From contig OX465582.1 of NCBI GenBank assembly GCA_950022655.1, forward strand, positions 87,917,801 through 87,981,800: a stretch of DNA of 64,000 nt, written 5' to 3'. Positions 1 through 12,200 of the stretch are shown here, piece by piece. A model generated the notes under the pieces. The model saw nothing but the letters and a program-made list of their open reading frames with translations, ran no database searches and was not told where the DNA came from. The stretch is from Alentia gelatinosa. Lineage: Eukaryota; Annelida; Polychaeta; Phyllodocida; Polynoidae. Made by a program: the position numbers and the translations under genes. Within the stretch, counting starts at the first letter, position 1. Each line of letters starts with the position of its first letter.

Positions 1-916
1 AAATCTAAATCCAGTTTAGTTAAATAGAGAACTATTTTACAATCATTTTGATACCTTAACTTTTGTTGTTCTCATAGTAGAAGTCAAAATGGACTTTTTG
101 TGATATCTGCCATATGTCAAAGCACTGTTATGGTAGGCGAAAAATAGAGGAAAATGGCTTAGTTGGAAATGATTTAATATCTTTATATTGCCATTTCAAT
201 TAATGTTTTTCTTTTAATTCTTATATACAAATAAATGATTACTTAAACTAATTAGATATGCAGCACAAGTCAATCTATAAGATTTTTGAACGAAAAACTA
301 TTTGACCAGTCCCAAATATGTCTTCGTGGCCTATAGTAAGTCAAACATTTCGCCTAACATTTAACATGATTTCTGGGAAATCACGTCAAAAATACGTCAA
401 AAATGAAAATTATTAGATTAGTCTCTTAAAGCTGCCATCATGAGTTCAAAACGGGCTTATTATTATTCTTATTCTTCTGCCTCACCACACCTAAATCTAA
501 CCCATATAATGAATTCTAATTATACTCCAGTCTTGGCTCAGAAAGAGTCTTTCAGTTTGAGAGAGGGGCTATGTTTGAGCGCACACATTCCCACCAAAGC
601 CATACAATAGAAAAAGGTAAATATATCCTAAAGAAAACAAATTTGTTTTGTCTGAGACTCCGATGTCCCTGAGTGATTTAATGGCCATATGTTGACTGAC
701 ACCTAGGGCGGTGTGTTTCCTGGGAGTGTATGTATTCATAAAACGCAAGCCAACTACTGAACTGTATATCAAGTAAATATACTCTTATACCATGTACTTT
801 CATGTATGGTACTAGTTATTTCCACTGGAATGTGGAAAGAGTATGACCAGCTTCGGTATGTGGGGATACTGTGCTCGGTGTTTGATGTAGAAAATCTGAC
901 CAGTCTGGAAATGATT
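1..916. other. no gene seen
   Basis: AT-rich DNA with short reading frames only. No splice-flanked coding segment or recognised repeat was seen. Confidence 0.5.
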
Positions 917-1494
917 ATAGAGGAAACCGTTGAAAGTTCAGGGTCAAAGTTAGTATCTCATCGAGTTTGAATCGTGTAGTAATTCAGAAGGCAAAGCCAC
1001 GTGAATTAGATAATGCTGCATTCCTAATCATACATGTGTGAAACATTCAGATTCTATCCCTTGGCCTAACTAATCATACTGGCTCTATGTAACAGGCCGC
1101 TGGAGGCGACCCTTGGTTACGGTCAACACGGTCGCCCCCACGCGGAAAACACAGCATATAACTTTGATCTCAATATATTCTCATAAGTCCGACTAGTGTA
1201 GCACATTGCTCTAACACCAGTAATAAAACTTGTACTGGGACGAAGCCTTGGAATTATTCATTCAGCCTACTATCCACACCTGATGGTAACAATAATAATT
1301 CATACAAGATGGGATCGATCTCTGACCGTAAACTTGAATGGGTTTCTGAATTTATCTCACCCTTCATATTGACTACTGGGCTAACCTTTGTGACATAATC
1401 ACCCATCGAGTATTTTTTCTAAATACTCAATGGGTGTAAGATACGAGTTCCCAATGTTAAGTCTATGGGGAAAAAATACTGGGGGTGAGATAAA
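917..1494 (+). repeat. foldback element type A, interrupted
   Basis: Left hairpin arm from ATAGAGGAAACC, with cap AAGGCAAAGCC at about 989. The second arm resumes at about 1300 (AAGATGGGATCG). The module TTATCTCACCCTT ... GGGGTGAGATAAA closes at 1494. About 290 bases at 1010-1299 have no counterpart in other type A copies. Confidence 0.8.
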
Positions 1495-1819
1495 TCTGTA
1501 TAACATGTATCTATATAGGGAGCTATATAGTTTGTCCGTTTGGGTAGTTTAACGTTCAATTTGTTCAGTTAGTCTTAAGAGAGCTATTGAAAAGAGAAAG
1601 AAAAAATGGAAAAGAAAACTGGAACTGGATGATTTATGTGTTTATACAAATGTCTCACCGATTTAAATGGGGGTGATAAATACAAATAATGTGCACATGT
1701 CGATATTGTTTGCAACAATACAGCCCACCATTAAATGGTCAACTATCTACAAGGATTCATTGTACACTGGAGCCTGTGAAAGATAGGGACATGCAGCACC
1801 TAACAGTTACCCTCAGTTA

Positions 1820-1827
1820 AAATAATA

Positions 1828-1880
<53 letters not shown>

Positions 1881-1912
1881 TATTATTCTTATTATTATTA
1901 TTCTTATTATTC

Positions 1913-1971
<59 letters not shown>

Positions 1972-2115
1972 AATAATATAATAATAATAATAATTATTAT
2001 TATTAGTATTATTAGTATCATTATCATTACCATTATTATTTTTATTATCATTATTATTATTATTATCATCAGTATTATCATTAGTATTATCTTTATCAAT
2101 ATTATTATCATTAGT
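1820..2115. repeat. ATT/AAT trinucleotide microsatellite
   Basis: Nearly 300 bases of AAT then ATT units with point interruptions. The two halves are inverted (AAT run, then ATT run), so the tract can fold on itself. The isoleucine-rich reading frame here is an artefact. Confidence 0.95.
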
Positions 2116-2136
2116 ATTATTAGACTTTCAAGGTAA

Positions 2137-2170
2137 CATCGGCTTGCCATAGAGGTGTTATTGTCACGTC
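2137..2170 (+). repeat. 34-base dispersed repeat, copy 1
   Basis: CATCGGCTTGCCATAGAGG... is identical over 34 bases to 34252-34285. Here it follows the microsatellite directly. The following 20 bases are also related. Confidence 0.85.
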
Positions 2171-2698
2171 TCCTTTATCCATTTGAAATTAAAAAAACTT
2201 TTAAAAAAATTTATTAAAAAACTGTATGGGTATGCTTCCGTGTACACGTGGGAGTGGTGCACATTTCCATGTTAATGGGCGAGCAGGGACACAGGGTGCA
2301 TGGTTGGGGCTTCGGAGGTCAAGTACACTCTTTTATGAACACTTGGAGACAGACAATGTGGGGCAGGGCGGGGTCCTGGAAGTATATTCCATCCAGGAAT
2401 AGGTGTCGAGCCTAATCGTACAGAATGCTCTATCATATAGGGCACCTAGCTATTGTGTTATGAAAGCAGCTATCTTACCCCTCAATGCTAAGCAAAACAC
2501 CAGATGGCGGGTCCAGTTATCAATGGATTATATCAAAACTTTTTTTGCGGGGTTTGCCATAAAAGGGCTTTAGCCTCGTCTCATGATTATCTGTAGATTA
2601 TGACAGCAGAAAAGAGGTATTGTCCCCTGACTGCAGTGGCGCTATATTACAATTTCTGGGAGAGGATGGCAGAACTAGCAATCACCCTGTGCCATATA
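2171..2698. other. no gene seen
   Basis: Unclassified sequence between the microsatellite and a pogo-like MITE. I see no coding exon. Confidence 0.4.
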
Positions 2699-2965
2699 CA
2701 GTAAAACCCTGCGTAAGCGGCCACCCTCCGTTCCGGGCCAAAGTGTCCGCTTACGCGAGGTATCCGCTTATGCAGGGTTTTCAAGTTTCTGCCGGTCCAA
2801 TATACAAGTGTTTTATACCGATATGTAGGGGAGATAAAGGCGAGTATAGATTTGTGGGGTTAAATTAGACATCTAATAGAGGGAAAAATTTCCCTTCCGA
2901 GCAAAAGCGTCTGCTGAACCGTGGTGACCGCTTACGCGGGGTGTCCGTTAGGCAGGGTTTTACTG
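2699..2965. mobile_element. pogo/Tigger-like MITE with TA target duplication
   Basis: Terminal inverted repeats begin CAGTAAAACCCTGC and end GCAGGGTTTTACTG, flanked on each side by TA. The interior repeats GTCCGCTTACGC-type motifs in both orientations. There is no transposase. The TIR and TA site fit pogo-type elements; the family name is inferred. Confidence 0.8.
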
Positions 2966-4256
2966 TATAGGACCAATGCTGGTGAAGGATGGCATGTGTC
3001 AGTGAACAATATACTGCGATGCATAAGACCGACATCTATATATAACCAGGAATGCTTAGGGTATACGTGATGGTAATCAGTACAAAGCTTCCTCTGGATG
3101 CAGCGTATGAATTCTTTAATCAATAAGCTGCACCCTGTCTTGATGGACCAAAGATTGGCCAGCTCACACTACTTTTTTTTAGTTTTTTTGTTGTTAAGGT
3201 AATAATTGGCTCGTAACAAATACTAGGCGGTCTACCATCATACCTATATTATGGACTCTTCATAAAAATACTCAAAAAATGAAAATGGTAACATGAATGA
3301 GGGGCTTCGAGAGTACTGCAACCTCCAACCACAATAGCCTGTACTGCGAGATTGCAACTACCACTAAAGATCTGCTGGGAGAATGATTCACTCTTCCGGC
3401 AGGGATTTTGACTCTGGTAGTAAGTGCAGTCTGTTGTCGCCAGGGCCAGGGCGCACAGACTCAAACTAAGACTGTTATGCGCTGCGATTTTGAGGGTGGG
3501 ATTCCTGCCTCCGCTGGTACTAAGCTGCCCTGAGTGATTTGCCAGTAACCAGTGTATTACCATTTATGCATATGTCCTAATATCAGAACAGCCAATCACA
3601 AAATTCCTTTCTCCCATCAGGCAGAGGGAACTGGCAAATGGGAGCCTTGCTCTGTTAGACCCTTAAGCGGATAGTGAACCGTGGTTAGTGGATACGGCGC
3701 TTTACGGACCGTAAGCCTAAGGTGGCGCGGTCTGTAAACGGACTACAGTCAAGATGGCTCTGGTGGAGGTAACACTAGTGTGCTCTGGTGGCCAGACTAT
3801 ATATGATTCAGCTGGTGCTGGATAGACTATAGGACATCACATCCATCTCGTGGTAGGTTAGATTGGCAACCAACCTCTGTCTAAGCTGAGCTACGATATA
3901 GGGGCTATTCGTGTTAAATCCCACACGGTATCACTCTGTGTGCGCCTCAGACCACGTAGTATTGTTCTATGTAGGCTCTAAAAGCAGAAATACCCGATAA
4001 GAAATATTCATAACTTCAGAAATTGATAATAAAACCTAGCTTTATGTTCTTTATATTTTGTTGAATTGGGTTCGAGAGTACAAAATGACTCATTCTCCAA
4101 GCAGTACAGACAATCTGGGTGGATAGTAACAGACACTTCCAGCTAATAGTTCAAGGTGGTCACCTATTTAACCCGACCAGAGCTAATGTAGTGTAGCTAT
4201 GGCGGCCAGTGTAATGATAGGGGGACTACAAACTGTATATAACCAAAGCATACTGG
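2966..4256. other. unclassified intergenic DNA
   Basis: No coding exon is supported. A single unit of the 35-bp minisatellite downstream (GTGCTGGATAGACTATAGG) occurs at 3814. A minus-strand frame of 104 codons at 3249-3563 has no recognisable domain. Confidence 0.4.
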
Positions 4257-4487
4257 GTTGGCGAGTTAGCTCAGTGGTAAAGAGCACTGGACTTGTAACC
4301 TCAAGTTTGTCAGACTTTGTTGGTTCAAGTCCCACTGCAGTCACTTTTCCCTAGCAGTGGTAGATTTTCTGCTATATCAAAGGCCAATAATTCGCATACT
4401 GTGTCTATGTGGTGTGGGTAGTAAAATAACTCTCACCTCGGTAAATGTGTAGTGGACATTAAATTACCCAGATAAACAAACAAATCG
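4257..4487 (+). mobile_element. tRNA-derived SINE
   Basis: tRNA-like head with an A box (TAGCTCAGTGGTAAAGAGC) and B box (GGTTCAAGTCCC), then the shared body (GTGGTAGATT..TGCTATATCAAAGGCC). The AAACAAAC-type tail ends at about 4487. The head resembles tRNA-Thr(TGT), but it is not an intact tRNA. Confidence 0.88.
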
Positions 4488-4488
4488 G

Positions 4489-4690
4489 CTAGTGCTGGAT
4501 AGACTATAAGTCATCGCATCCATCTTGTGCTGGATAGACTATATGTCCTCACTACACATCCAACTCGTGCTGGATAGACTATAGGTCCTCACATCCAACT
4601 CGTGCTGGATAGACTATAGGTCCTCACATCCAACTCGTGCTGGATAGACTATAGGTCCTCACATCCAGCTGGTGCTGGATAGACTCTAGT
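4489..4690. repeat. 35-bp minisatellite, about six units
   Basis: Units start GTGCTGGATAGACTATAGG and continue TCCTCACATCCAACTC. The three central units are almost identical; the outer ones have diverged or expanded. It abuts the SINE tail. Confidence 0.93.
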
Positions 4691-5399
4691 CTGTGGCCGC
4701 CAGTCGGTGCTGCACGCCTCACCTTCACACTGCCACGCTCGTACGCTCACACGGCAGTAGGCACCGCGCGGCACTGTGTTTGGCACCAAGGTGATCCTGT
4801 GTGAGTGCAGAGACACGCGCTGTGCATGTCCACGCCGGTCACCACGTGCAGACCGTGCACCCGTACCAGCCAGCACCACCCCAGCCGGCCACACGCTCAG
4901 GGTAGGACGAGGCACCTGAGGCGTGGGGAGCGTACCTGGATACATGTATACACCTGAGGATTGCTATTGTACCAGACGTTGTCGTGGTGTCTACCGCTTG
5001 CCGTAGAGGACTATACTTCATACCAGGAACCTGTACACAACTGTTTTCACCATGAAAACTGGATGACGTTCGTAGATTGCTCCTAACTGATTCAACGCAA
5101 CATACGTAGCCTAGTTGTGTGCAGTTGTTTTCTGCTTAAGTTGTGCAATTGGCCCTGGAGAATTAGGCACACAAAGTACCAGAACCCTGAGGAATTTATT
5201 TCTCCAAGGATCCTCGTTGTAGATTGGTGGCAGTATGGATTCTGCCTGTGTCAGCATTTACGACGTTTTGTGTGTACTCAGACCTCTGTGAGGAGTTTTA
5301 GTGTTGTGGGGGGAGAGAAGTGGAGAGTGACCACCCCACGGAGGACTGGGGCTGGCGTGTGACCGACCACCAGGAGAAGTGAGACCACACGGCCCAGCT
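4691..5399. other. GC-rich region upstream of ENTPD exon 1
   Basis: 4690-4930 is clearly richer in GC and CpG than its flanks. It could be promoter-proximal DNA for the gene starting at 6076, but no TATA box or initiator can be fixed by eye. Confidence 0.3.
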
Positions 5400-6010
5400 C
5401 CATGTCCAGTGCGTAAAGGGAGTGGTTTAACGGAGGATCGTTATTAGGATCGTTACAACGCTCGCTCATATCGGAGAGGACAGCGGGCCCATGGTGGTCA
5501 CTGCCTGAGATTCATGTCAACTACATGAAGGGATTTGTTTATCGAAGGATCATTATTAGTATCGTTACAACACTCGCTCGTAGAGGAGTGGACAGCTATG
5601 TGAAGGGAGTAGTTTAACGGAGGATCGTGATTAGTATCGTGATTAGTATCGTTACAACGCTCGCTCATAGCGGAGAGTACAGCGGGCCCATGGTGGTCAC
5701 TGCCTGAGATTCATGTCCACTCTGTGAAGTGAGTGGTTTACTGGAGGATCGTTATAAGCATCGTTACAAAACTCACTCGTAGCGGAGTAGACAGCTACGT
5801 GAAGGGACTGGTTTACCGGAGAATCGTTATTAGTATCGTTACAACGCTCGCTCATATTGGAGAGGACAGCGGGCCCGTTGGTGGTCACCGCCTAAGCTCC
5901 ATGTCAACTACGTGAAGGGATTTGTTTACCAAAGGATCATTATTAGTGTCGTTACAACACTCGCTCATAGCGGAGAGGACAGCGGGCCCGTTGGTGGTCC
6001 CCGCCTGGCA
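5400..6010. repeat. higher-order tandem repeat (112 + 75 bp) before the ENTPD start
   Basis: The shared motif CGTTACAACGCTCGCTC recurs at 5451, 5563, 5650, 5762, 5837 and 5950. The spacings of 112, 87, 112, 75 and 113 reveal an alternating long/short unit of 187 bp. The 87-base step is a short unit with a 12-bp internal duplication (GTGATTAGTATC twice). The array stops about 65 bases before the ATG at 6076. Confidence 0.92.
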
Positions 6011-6075
6011 CATGACTGGTGTCCGGGAACCCGCTTGTTGAAGGACGTGGTGATTGGGATTTCTCTGTAGGAGGC

Positions 6076-6280
6076 ATGCTGTCCTCGGACCAGGTGGACG
6101 ACGGAGCCGGCGACCCGGAGTCCGTCGGGGCCTGGCCGGGGGCGGACGGGCCGGGGACGGACCCCAGCCCCACAACCAACCCCAGCCCCAGCCCCAGTAC
6201 CGCCGCACCACCGTCTGAGAAGACTGCCCCTTCTCCTCCACCACCGTATCCTCCTCCAGACGAGAAAAAGAAGGGTATAT
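6076..6280 (+). CDS. ENTPD-like: ENTPD exon 1: proline-rich cytoplasmic N-terminus (probable)
   Basis: ATG at 6076 opens 68 codons plus one base, ending at a strong donor (GTAAGT at 6281). The phase-1 end fits the two leading bases of exon 2 and makes a Phe codon at the join. The peptide begins acidic and Gly/Pro-rich (MLSSDQVDDGAGDPE), then has a Ser/Pro/Thr run and a PSPPPPYPPP stretch, and ends with a DEKKK cluster just before the membrane segment, as expected for a type II-like cytosolic tail. The exon is GC-rich, unlike its surroundings. A GTG-initiated extension upstream has no ATG, so 6076 is preferred. An alternative donor at 6275 (GTATAT) also keeps phase. The link to exon 2 across 10.5 kb is inferred from phase and topology. 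The alternative is a different first exon, or the ATG at 16780, which overlaps the exon 2 acceptor region. Confidence 0.62.
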
Positions 6281-9200
6281 GTAAGTTTTCAGAACGGGGA
6301 ATGAATAATGTTGAATAATGTTGAATGATGTGTGAGTATTATCTTAGCCTGGTATAAACATCCATAGGCTTAGCGTTGGGAACTCGTACTCAACAGGCTT
6401 GTGAGTACGGTATTTCAAATTCAATGGCCGATAAACAGATGAATATTAGGAATATTCACTCGGCTATCGCCTCGTTCATATAACGGCACGCTACAATCTT
6501 GATGACGAATAGGCCCTATTGAGGTATCCCATAATTCAGTCTGTTTTCAAGTTCCGGTGTTCGCTGGTTGCCGACATTGTTTGGTGATAGACCCTTGAAC
6601 CGTAACCTACAATTATCCATTTTTATAAATATTCAAATTGGAAATCCGATGTCAGAAATTGATATTTCAGCTATTTCTACATATTAATCAAAAATTATAT
6701 TCAGGTTCTCCAAATATAAATGGGAAAACTATAGTTCATGTGGTCGTGGCCTGCCCAGTCAGTCGCGGGTGGAACTTGTATTTACCCTGGGCGATAATGG
6801 GAGTTTAGTAACCTCTGGAGGGCGTATGGGGACACAGACCAAACACCCATCAGTTTCCTTCTTAATCTGAGGAACTCATGACTTGTGTAGGCAGAGTCCG
6901 AGCAGTAGATGTTAGTCCTGTTATGTGACGTGAAGAGTTTTTTTTGTATGTTTGGTTTGATTTAACCATAATAGGTCCTTACCAGACTTTCTCAAGGTTC
7001 TTCTACACCATAAGGGTGGTGCTCGAATCTATGTGATGAATCCAGGTAGAAATCTCAGCCCTACACATTTACCGAGGTGAGAATTCTTTTACTTCCAACA
7101 TCACACTTTGTGTAAATGTGAAGGGTTGAAATTTCTTCCTAAATTCATCTCATAGATTCTGTCAAACCGAAAGTAAGTCTAATTGAACAAATTGGACATT
7201 AAACTACCCAAACAAACAAAGCATAAAGATGTCTAATGAAATATATTGGACGTTAAACTACACAAACAAACTTTGTTATTTTAGATATCCACTTCCTCTC
7301 ATGGTTGTTTCCGATTTGACCTTCCTGTCAAGTGTAAAAGTTGGAGACAGGTTTTGACCTGTGTAGTTCAGTCTGGACACCTCTGAGGGGAATGCTACAT
7401 GGCCCAAGAAAACCAAATAAACTCCCCCTCCCACCACCCCCCCCCCCCCCCAAAAAAAATAACCCAAACAAAGTCACGGTTGCCTGGATTTATGTACTCT
7501 CTTGTAAATATTCTTCTTTGGTCTATTCTTCTATCTGGATAATGGATTCCGAACATGTTTAAAACCTTGAGCGTGTTATGTCAAGTCCTGTTCGCACAAA
7601 CCGACCCCTCATATTATTGTCTTTGATAATTAACACCCAGTATAAATGTAATAAAAAAGGGATTGGAAATGCCTCTATATGCCAGTCTCAAAAGGACATA
7701 ACTAGCCTACCGAGACGTAAAACTACACAAGCAAACAAACAAACAACAAGCCTCTATATGCTTTATTAGCAGGTGGACGGTTGGTCTTTAGGTTATGGCT
7801 ATAGCCTACTGTAGTACACATGCTTGTAGGGTTACTAGATGACCTGACCACATTTTTGCTTTGTATAGCTCAATAAGTAGAGATAGGAATATGGTTTCTG
7901 TTTTGGACAGAAGGTTTTATGGCCATACAATATCTGACAGCTTTAGTATTTAGTATTTTGACATGGATTTTCAGAAGAAAGAGATTTGGGGGGGGGGGGG
8001 GGACTTTATGAGTCACAGGTCCATTTTTAAGAACTCCTTTATGGACATATTTCTACCTGTAATACTGGTTCAATCATAATATAATATGCCTCATCCCTCC
8101 ATCCTGGGGTACTTCCTTTTTATCATAGTAATTAAATTTGACCTTTGAACTGTATTGAATTTTGAAGGTGTCCACCTGCTCATTTGGTCTTTAAAGGCCA
8201 ATATTTCTATTTGATAATGCACACTTAGCTTTTGTTGAATAGATAGCATCCTGTTTTAGAGATGGCAGTTTTCCTCTTTTCCAAGGAAATCTTTGTTTTC
8301 ATTATTAGTTTATAAAATATTTTTTTCTCGTGTTAGCTCAGTGATTAAAGCACTGGACTCATAATCCCAAGGTTGTGGGTTCGAGTCCTACTGCAGCCAC
8401 TCTTCTCTCAGCAGTGGTAGATTTACTGCTATATCAAAGGCCAATCCTTCTCATACCATGCCTATGTGGTGTGGGAACTAAAAGAACTCTCACTTCAGTA
8501 AATGTGTAGGGGTGAGGTTTCTACCTGAATTCATCACATAGATTTGATCACCACCCTCAAAGTCTGGTAAGGACCTATAATGTTTGACTGGAGTTAAATC
8601 AATCCAAACAAACAAACTGTATTCGGGCGAGCTTGCAGTAAAGTGTTATTCATTGCACAAGGGTAACAAAAAAAATTGACCTCATCTCATAGATTCGATC
8701 ACCACCCTTGTGGTGTAAAATAACCTTGAGAAAGTCTGGTAAGAACCTGTAATGGTTAACTTGACGTTAAATCAAACCAAACAACGAACAAACAATTTCG
8801 TCAAGAGTAAAAGTTGGAGACAGGTCTGGACCTGTGCAATTAAATCCGGAGGTAATGGTATTTGGTGCAAAAAAACTTAACAAAGTCAGAATTGCCTGCA
8901 TTTATGTAATTTTTTGGTCAATATTCTTGTTTGGTCCATTCTTCTATTTGGATAATGGACTCCAAACATGTTTTAATTCTTGACCAGTAGTCTGTTAAGG
9001 GTGTTATGTCAAGTCCTGTTCGCACTAACCCACCCTTTATATTATTTTCTTTAACAATTAATCCCCAGTTTGAATGTAATAGAAAAAGGATTTGAAGTGC
9101 CTCTGTTTACTTTATTGCAGAGATGCCAGTTTTCCATTTTCCGTGAAAATCTTTTTCATATTCAGGTTACCTTCCCAAACAAAGATAATATTGATTTAGC

Positions 9201-12200
9201 CTCATTTACGCCAATAAAACAGTGGTTTTGACCTCCCCACAGACTCTCAGTACCATGCCATGGCGGACACTGATATATCTCCCAATTTTCTAGATCTCTC
9301 TAAGGCAGAAAAATCCACATGAAAATATTTCCACTCTTTTCCCAGACCCCAACTGACATCCCTGTTATTGAATAGACAGCATCCTCTTTGGCTTGGAGTT
9401 TACTTTGAAAGCCACAGCTAGGTCGCTTCAATGTCACCGTCTGCATTAATACCATGAGAATGCAGGTGCCTATTACAGAATACCAGGACTGTGTGTTTAT
9501 ATCTCTCTGGTACATTATTAGCGCCTCTCATTCATTTCATGTAATTCAAGCCTTGCAGGGTTTTAATGATGTTTCTTAACGTTGATTAGCATGTATTAGT
9601 TCAGCCTCAGTGCTGTGAGCTTTTTAGTGTAATTCAGTTCGTTTCTTATCAGAGTCTAAATGGTCCACGTTCTACTCGTATTCTACTATGTTTATACTCT
9701 GCATGTTCTCTTTTTGGAAAATTGTGTAAAATGCAGTAAGCTCTCACAGATTGTGTACAATAGTTGGATATCATGTTTAATCTCACCCCTGATGTTTTTT
9801 CTCCATAGACCTAACATTGGGAACTCGTATTCAACACCCAAGAGATATTCAGGAAATATATCCAATTGGAGGTTATGTCACAAATGTTTGCCCACTAGTC
9901 AATGTACAAGGTGAGATACCCAGAAGTCAGAAACCCATTTAGCTTTACAGTCAGAGCTCGTTTGAATCGCTACATAATTCACAATACTTTACCTTGTGAA
10001 TTACTACACAATTCAAACTTGATAGGATACGAGTTCTGACCATAAATTTGCCTCTATAGATTTCCTCTATACAATTTTGAGTGGGTCAAGGTCCTACTGG
10101 GAGGGATGGGTCAGTGGGTCAAGGTCCTACTGACGGGGATGGGTCATTGGGTCAAAGTCATACTGACAGGGATGGGTCAAGGTGTGTTGAAAGGGATGGG
10201 TCAGTGGGTCAAGGTCATACTGACGGGGATGGGTCAGTGGGTCAAGGTCGTATTGACAGGTATGTGTCAGTGATAAAGAAGAAACCAACAAGTGCTGGTC
10301 AAAGTCGTCGTTCTCCACGAGTTTGATGCGGTGTGATATGAACGAGGCGACAGCCGAGTGAATATCATGTAGCATTCAATGAGCTGGAGAACGACTTCTT
10401 TGACCAAAACGAGTTGCTTTCTGTATTTATCTCACCCTTGTACACACTAAAAGAATGGACGACACACAGGATATAGACCATGGAGAACGAACGGCAATAC
10501 TCGTTGGGGCATGGAGAACGAGTTCCCAATGTTAAGCCTATGGACATTTATTCCAGGGGTGAGATAAATGAAGGTTCTGCTGACATTCTCACAGGGAACA
10601 GTCTGTGGTCTGAGGCACTACCTACACTTTCCATGATTGTTCGGTATTGTGAAGGATGAGTCAGGACCGTAAAAAGTTGTTTGTATGTTGGTTTTCCAAC
10701 AGTTATTTGTCTTGTTGGACAAAAAAGTCACATAACCACAAGCATCAAGCTGTGAAGATGGCATCAGTCAGTATCTTTCTGAATTCAGACGACAAGACGA
10801 AGGTTTCCTGTCTGCAGCCGATGCTACTTTGAAAGTAACACTTCCTTTCATTTTAAAAATACTGTTGTATATCGTCGGCAGGTAATAATTGTTTTTGATG
10901 AAAGAACCTTAGTAACCACTTGAGATGACGGTGCGGTATCCACTCTCTTATACTGGCACAGTTAGCGATTACATTTTCCAAACATTTGTTTGGAGTTCTG
11001 AGGGCGAGACTGGGGGTTGATGTGCTACCCCTATCGCATTTACGACCACAATGTAGAGAGTGTACGGGTCGGCGCATTCATTTTCGCGCTGATTTGTTTG
11101 GAGTTCTATGTACATTGTCATCAATCTTGATGGTAATACTATGGAGAAACCAAACAAGAGTTAGTCGTGTTGTTGTTTATCGCACGACGGCAAGATCGCG
11201 TATTAATGCGCGAGGCGAAACCGAGAGCAGTAATACGCGATCTTGCCGGAGTGCGATGAACAATAACATGACTAACTCGAGTTTGGTTTAGAATTTATCC
11301 TACCCCACCCGTCTAAATTACCTCTACATTAACAGATGACGTCATTTGTCAAGTGTATCCCACTAGAGCAATATTTTTCATTTTTCTGAACTCCAGACCG
11401 AATACAGTGACCCAATGTTAAGCCTATGGAGTTTTTTATTAGGGGTAGGATAAAAGGTTTCATCTGCTTCAGACTCTCAGACTTCTTAATTTGGCTTTGT
11501 GCAAGGTATATGGCATTGTTACATTTTGAAAAAAATTTCAAGTGCCAACCCATTTATATTCATAAATTGGGATAGGAGATGGAGCAACAACCCTCTAGGT
11601 TGTGCTGACAGCCCAGTTTGTAGTTTCCGTTCACACGGCAATAGTGCTTGTTTTGTTTGTTGGTTTGATTTAACGTCCAGTTAACCATTGCAGGTTCTCA
11701 CCAGACTTTCTCAAGGTTCTTTTACACCACAAGGTGGTGATCAAATCTATGAAATGAATTTAGGTAGAAACCTCACCCCTACACATTTACCGAGGTGAGA
11801 GTTCTTTTACTTTCCACACCACATAGACATGGTATGAGAAGGATTGGCCTTTGATATAGCAGTAAATCTACCGCTGCTTGGGGTGAAGGAGAAAAGTGGC
11901 TGCAGTGGGACCCGATTCATCAAAGTCTGACAACCTTGGTATTACAAGTCCAGTGCTCTTTACCACTGAGCTAATTCCCCACCCCAGTCGCTTTTGTTAT
12001 GCTTGCATGCAAGCATATCCAGTCTGCACTACATGGAGGCGAGGCGACCAAGAGGGTGAACAGATTGATAATTGCTGTCCACCCCAGCAGACCTGTGATA
12101 GTGCAATAGCAAATAGCAAATTGATTAAATTGAGATGGAATCACAGTGAATAGATCTGTTAATTAACGAAAATTTGTGGATGAAGTTAAGAGGTCTGGAT

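Noticed and set aside
1800..2150. Isoleucine-rich 116-codon frame on the minus strand
   Set aside because: It is a translation of the ATT/AAT microsatellite.
5117..5362. 81-codon frame upstream of ENTPD
   Set aside because: No domain, no splice signals in phase and no similarity to ENTPD. Its end runs towards the tandem-repeat array.
10081..10326. Repetitive Gly/Asp-rich frame (GQGPTDGDGS units)
   Set aside because: It arises from a 33-bp minisatellite whose period is divisible by three. It is flanked by foldbacks and has no gene context.
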